The notes under the pieces: model-generated
The model's database searches: none
Told to the model about the DNA's origin: nothing
Seen by the model: only the letters and a program-made list of their open reading frames with translations
In this document: positions 61,301 to 64,000 of the stretch, one piece after another
Layout of the letters: each line of letters opens with the position of its first letter
Position numbering within the stretch: the first letter of the stretch is position 1
Assembly (NCBI RefSeq): GCF_032854445.1
Contig: NC_088301.1
Coordinates: 37,993,187-38,057,186 of the forward strand
Reading direction: 5' to 3'
DNA length: 64,000 bases
DNA from: Liolophura sinensis
Taxonomy: Eukaryota; Mollusca; Polyplacophora; Chitonida; Chitonidae
Made by a program: the position numbers and the translations under genes

Positions 61301-64000
61301 CGACCTGGTGTGGTCAGTAGTTGTTTTGCTTGTGCAATACGCTGGATTTTGTCTTTGGGACTGAGCATTGTCTTAAATCCATTTTCATGAACCACAAACA
61401 CAGCTCTTGAAAGAACAAAAGATTAACAGTGTGACAGTTACGACAGTTTATTTTATCTTTGAAATATTAAATAAATGAGCACAGAAACGCACACGAGGAA
61501 GAAAATATGTCACTATTTGATGTTAATGTTACACTAAATCACGTATCATTTATTAATTTTTCACCAACTCTACATTCTTTATGGAAAGGTGACGAATTAA
61601 TGGAAAATTTTCTAAAGTTATATGTGATTTGCTGTAAATTACATAATTTTATGTGCTTTTTTTCACCAACTTTGAACAGCCCGGCAATTACTTGTAGAAA
61701 AATTCCACAAAATTTTAACTGATTAACTGTATATGAACCATATTATCACTTATCAATTCCCACTTTACAAAGACTGACCACTGTATTTTAAGCTGACATA
61801 TGCTACAATGAATCTGTACGTAAGGTTTACCCTGGATGGACATTAGGTCCATTAATGACAGCCTGTCGCAGCTCTTGCACATTCCACGGCGTGACTGGTT
61901 CTGGGTAGGTGAGGCGCGTTGCAAACACCATAGGAATGCCAATCTCACTGGTGCTGATACACGGATCAGGGGAAATAACGGAACGAGCAGCATAATTCAC
62001 ACGCTTCCCCATCATGTGTTTTCTAAAAAGCCCTTCTTTCTTCTCCAAAATCTGAAACAGTTTCATTACAAATTCAAAGCATTTTTTCTATAATTTCTTT
62101 TCAAAGCATTATAGCTAGACTAATTATTAACTTTCAGGCATACAAACTTAAGTATTTATTTATTTATTTCACTGGTGTTTTATGCCATGCCGTAGAATAT
62201 TTGTCTCATACAATCACAGCCTTTATTACGGTGTGAAGAAACCAGGCAGGGGAGGCCCACGACCAACCGCAAGCTACTAGCAGACCTTACCACATAACTC
62301 ACGGCGAAGTCAGCATTTGAACTCACAGTTACCACATTATCTGGCGGCTCTCAGGTCTTTGCTGAGTGCTAGCATGCTAACCACGTGGCCACACATGCCC
62401 ACAGGCTTATTTAACCAATATGTGAACTTGTTTACAGTGCCTTGACATGACACCAATATGAAGTAGATAGTAAAACTTAACTGATTGGCATGGAATCACT
62501 AACAACACTGTTGTCATAGCTTCCACAACTTTATGATACATTTCCCTAATGCAAAACACCCTAATTTATGATGGCAAGGTTACTGAAGGAAAAGATTAAG
62601 TATGTACACAACCTTTCAGCAATATCTCACCTGCTTGATACCTGGTTTTTTCTCACTGCTGATTTTATCCAAATCGCTGTCCACCACACAGTTCACATGT
62701 GCCTGCAGACGCACCCATGCATTATGCAGTTTTTCTGTTAAGTTGTCACCCGGGACATTCTCAATGGAACTCTGTTAATAAAAACATGATGTGCTATATT
62801 AATGCCTTTCCATGAACAAGCAAACCCTTCACTGTCATTTCTGGAAAACACTAGTTCACTTCCTCGCAGAAGAAAGGTTAAAAGGTTAAAGTACAACAAA
62901 AAGTTTTGTCCTAAAACCCTTCGAATGTTTTTTTTTTTTTCTTTTTTGGAGAAGAACAGTTTGTAAAAAGAAAGATGATATTGCTGAAAAGTTAATGATT
63001 TTGACAAGATCTTACAGCGGACAGAGATATTTATACTATTTTTTTTTACTTCTATTTATTGATTTGATTGGTGTTTTACGCCATACTTCTTTACTTCTAA
63101 AAATTATTTACATATGTTAAAAAAAAAGATTACAAAGAATAAACAAAATATACATACTGGAGTAACTGTTTCTGTCTCCGTAGTTTCTGTCTGTCCCTTC
63201 AAGCTGTTCCGCTTGATCTCTGTGAAGATCAGTCGCAGGGTGACAGAGTCAAGAATACACTTTGACAGGTTAACTGTCTGTCCATTCTCCACTTTCATGT
63301 CTCGCATTACAATCACCTTCAAGACAAGAAACAACACAGCTAAAAAGTGACAGACTTGAAATGAAATAGTATCAAAACTAATTGGCAGCTGTGCAAGATG
63401 TTGGCTACTAAATCTGAGTAACTGTATTTCACTTGTTTCATATGCAAAATCCCCTTTCAGAAGCACATAAAGGCCCTAAAACGGAAGTGTTCATATCTAC
63501 ACTTAAGTCTTTCTCAAAGAAGTTAATTAAACTTCCGCAAAATCTATCAGTGACCCTCAAAGGTGGATTTATTAATCTGAATCAAGCACAAATGTGCCAC
63601 AAGAAAAATGCTAAACTTTAGGTGCAATACAATACTACTAATTTTATTCCAGGTTGATAATGCAACTGTTTTGAAAAATTTACATAGGGGAACTTACTCT
63701 GAAGGGAAGACTAAATGTCAACAAACATTTTTTTTTACCATTTAAGCATTAAGGAGATAATGTAATTAACATTTTAATGACTCACCGGACGAAAACGTGA
63801 TGCTGTCACAGGAACCACATCCATGAAGAAAATATCCATTGGGTGTTTGCTTTTATTTTTACCCAGGGCTCCAAACAGGCTTTTTAGAACAGCCGAATCT
63901 TTTTCCCAAAGCTCTCGTAAGTGATTCCTTGCCTCCACAGGAGTCAAGTATGTCTGACCTGCAGCCTTCTGTAAGTCAGTCTGAATGTCTTCCAACCGTT
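40351..64000 (-). CDS. POLR1A: DNA-directed RNA polymerase I subunit RPA1 (A190), partial (5' end outside window)
   Basis: Largest, catalytic subunit of RNA polymerase I, which makes the large rRNA precursor in the nucleolus. Exons from 5' to 3' by low-high position: 63786-64000 (partial), 63158-63316, 62631-62771, 61831-62051, 61270-61405, 60882-60965, 60462-60600, 59364-59478, 59042-59150, 58330-58413, 57611-57781, 57051-57167, 56567-56778, 56263-56347, 53204-53404, 52806-52934, 51954-52118, 50530-50726, 49734-49863, 49298-49444, 48718-48942, 48125-48174, 47685-47852, 46653-46861, 46144-46298, 43134-43214, 42625-42777, 40940-41050, 40351-40644. Phase is consistent throughout, giving about 1466 residues; human is about 1720, so roughly 250 N-terminal residues including the zinc-binding clamp are missing. 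Key motifs are [76 protein letters not shown] and [14 protein letters not shown]. An exon-edge duplication lies at 51693-51996. Confidence 0.97.
41051..42624 (-). other. POLR1A: POLR1A intron between the ALYGYGDV and FELANSK exons
   Basis: 1.6 kb of non-coding DNA containing a 21-bp tandem duplication (41339-41380, CTGGATATTGGCAATATCTT and a near copy) and the 35-bp minisatellite at 42010-42185. Confidence 0.8.
42010..42185. repeat. 35-bp minisatellite, five copies
   Basis: Units begin GCAAATGTTATTGTTGTTGT then GGGCAGGGGGTGGGT at 42016, 42051, 42086, 42121 and 42156, exactly 35 bp apart, with a few point changes. It lies in a POLR1A intron. The even spacing is not spacer-repeat, so it is not a CRISPR. 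Confidence 0.93.
42950..42982. repeat. AT-rich microsatellite
   Basis: Interrupted TA/TAAATA run in a POLR1A intron. Confidence 0.8.
45067..45135 (+). repeat. tRNA-like sequence, probably a SINE head
   Basis: GGGTAGCTCAGTCAGTAGAG is a good box A, and AGGTTGAATCC is a box B missing one C. The acceptor stem does not close at the 3' side, so it is not a working tRNA gene. The sequence continues into non-tRNA DNA, as in a SINE. Confidence 0.6.
45452..45545 (-). mobile_element. SINE-B tail fragment
   Basis: GTTGTTTTATGTCATATTCA then GGGATTTTCACTTTGTGCCA and CCTGGCAAGTTG segments in SINE-B order, much decayed. Confidence 0.45.
45590..45715. repeat. Degenerate minisatellite, about 16-bp units
   Basis: About seven units of the form ACATGGAAACCTGCAA, with changes such as ACATGGAAATCTGCAACA and GAAACCTGTAATACGG. 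Intronic in POLR1A. Confidence 0.8.
46144..46861 (-). other. POLR1A: POLR1A exons for the acidic jaw insertion
   Basis: Exons 46653-46861 and 46144-46298 encode a highly acidic, low-complexity stretch (for example [38 protein letters not shown]). Human POLR1A has an acidic insertion at the same place. It is diverged in sequence but matched in charge and position. Confidence 0.85.
48718..48942 (-). other. POLR1A: POLR1A trigger-loop exon
   Basis: Encodes [20 protein letters not shown] then [17 protein letters not shown], the conserved trigger-loop region. The donor is GTTGGT, less standard than the others, but the next exon ([10 protein letters not shown]) joins in frame. Confidence 0.9.
50196..50300 (-). 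mobile_element. SINE-B 3' part (POLR1A intron)
   Basis: TTTATTTATTTTATTGGTGT then TTTACGCCATACTCAAGAAT and ACGACGGCAGCCAGCATTAT, a well-preserved tail. The head is missing. Confidence 0.8.
51693..51996 (-). repeat. POLR1A: Four-copy 76-bp tandem duplication across a POLR1A exon-intron boundary
   Basis: Units start at 51693, 51769, 51845 and 51921, each 76 bp. Read on the minus strand each has 48 nt of exon (encoding [16 protein letters not shown]) followed by 28 nt of intron starting GTGAGTTCTG. The unit at 51921-51996 carries the real exon end and donor (exon ends at 51954); the other three lie downstream in the intron. The first unit (51693) has its donor GT changed to AT. The third (51845) has an in-frame TAG in place of the last GAG codon. 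Units two and four appear identical, so the array may have grown by copying a two-unit block. Confidence 0.93.
52806..53404 (-). other. POLR1A: POLR1A exons for the bridge-helix region
   Basis: Two exons (53204-53404 and 52806-52934) encode [12 protein letters not shown], the FFHCMAGRE end and [19 protein letters not shown], which follow the funnel and form the bridge helix in polymerases. They are near-identical to the human blocks I recall. Confidence 0.9.
53405..56262 (-). other. POLR1A: POLR1A intron, 2.9 kb
   Basis: Largest gap next to the bridge-helix exons. No repeat family or extra exon is recognised. Open frames such as 54682-55020 on the opposite strand show no domain. Confidence 0.75.
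58537..58797 (-). mobile_element. SINE-B, nearly full length (POLR1A intron)
   Basis: Minus strand: head AGTCTCTGTGGCTGAGTGCT then AGCATGCTAGAGCAGC (tRNA-like box A region), body with GACTGCCAGCAACTTGTGGA and a CCCGAACTCTGCCTGG segment, tail CTTGAGTACAGCATAAGACA then CCAATTAAATAAATAGA. Probable decayed target-site repeats GGCCCTGTT (58527-58535) and GGCCTTGTT (58798-58806). Confidence 0.85.
59648..59718 (-). mobile_element. SINE-B tail fragment (POLR1A intron)
   Basis: TTATTTATTGGACTGGTGTT then CAGTCCAAAAGTCAAGAATA and TTTCAAACACCCGAATAC. Short and diverged. Confidence 0.5.
60462..60600 (-). other. POLR1A: POLR1A exon with the catalytic metal-binding loop
   Basis: Encodes [14 protein letters not shown] and the invariant [10 protein letters not shown], whose three Asp residues hold the active-site magnesium in all multisubunit RNA polymerases. 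All three are intact, so the gene looks functional. The exon ends in phase 1 and joins the exon starting [13 protein letters not shown]. Confidence 0.95.
62155..62400 (-). mobile_element. SINE-B, nearly full length (POLR1A intron)
   Basis: Minus strand: head GGCATGTGTGGCCACGTGGT then TAGCATGCTAGCACTCAG (box A region), GTGAGTTCAAATGC (box B region), body GGTCTGCTAGTAGCTTGCGG, tail GCATAAAACACCAGTGAAAT then AAATAAATAAAT. Target-site repeats are not clear. Confidence 0.82.
63050..63088 (-). mobile_element. SINE-B tail, severely truncated (POLR1A intron)
   Basis: TCTATTTATTGATTTGATTG then GTGTTTTACGCCATACTT, the last 39 bp of the family tail only. It is well preserved, so this is probably a 5'-truncated insertion. 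Confidence 0.75.

Overview
This is a 64 kb piece of an animal nuclear genome. The genes are split by GT-AG introns, the intergenic DNA is AT-rich, and both families of tRNA-derived short repeats look like those I associate with bivalves and other molluscs. I therefore suggest a mollusc, most likely a bivalve, but the species cannot be read from the sequence. No bacterial, viral or CRISPR features are seen.

Five protein-coding genes are recognised and were assembled exon by exon with consistent reading phase. (1) FBXW9, + strand, 389-2913: the C-terminal WD-repeat half, whose 5' part lies left of the window. (2) FKTN (fukutin), - strand, 8246-15359: complete, nine coding exons counting a 24-nt micro-exon. 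(3) SLC35E1, + strand, 17716-24224: complete, six coding exons, head to head with FKTN across about 2.4 kb. (4) A single-exon forkhead transcription factor, - strand, 35244-36602, isolated in about 16 kb of DNA with no other recognisable gene. (5) POLR1A, the largest subunit of RNA polymerase I, - strand, 40351-64000: 29 exons covering roughly the last 85% of the protein. The 5' end runs off the right edge.

The spaces between genes hold much repeat structure. A satellite-like array of about 4.6 kb (25540-30129) has 39/42-bp units, at least two higher-order periods (196 bp and about 284 bp), and a terminal block of five 133-bp units. There are at least eleven copies or fragments of one SINE family (called SINE-B here) and two intact copies of another (SINE-A), the latter with clear target-site duplications. 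A foldback element of about 260 bp with TGACGTCA at both inner arm ends lies in the 5' region of FKTN. A second foldback at 39978-40131 shows a hammerhead-ribozyme-like order of motifs. Several minisatellites are also present.

The most unusual coding-region feature is in POLR1A. A 76-bp segment spanning an exon-intron boundary (48 nt of exon plus 28 nt of intron) is repeated four times in tandem. This creates extra splice-site copies, one with a destroyed donor and one with a premature stop.

The genes do not form one pathway. FKTN acts in alpha-dystroglycan glycosylation in the Golgi, SLC35E1 is a presumed nucleotide-sugar or related transporter, POLR1A makes rRNA, FBXW9 is a presumed SCF ubiquitin-ligase adaptor, and the forkhead gene is a DNA-binding regulator. 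The FKTN/SLC35E1 pair may share a promoter region.
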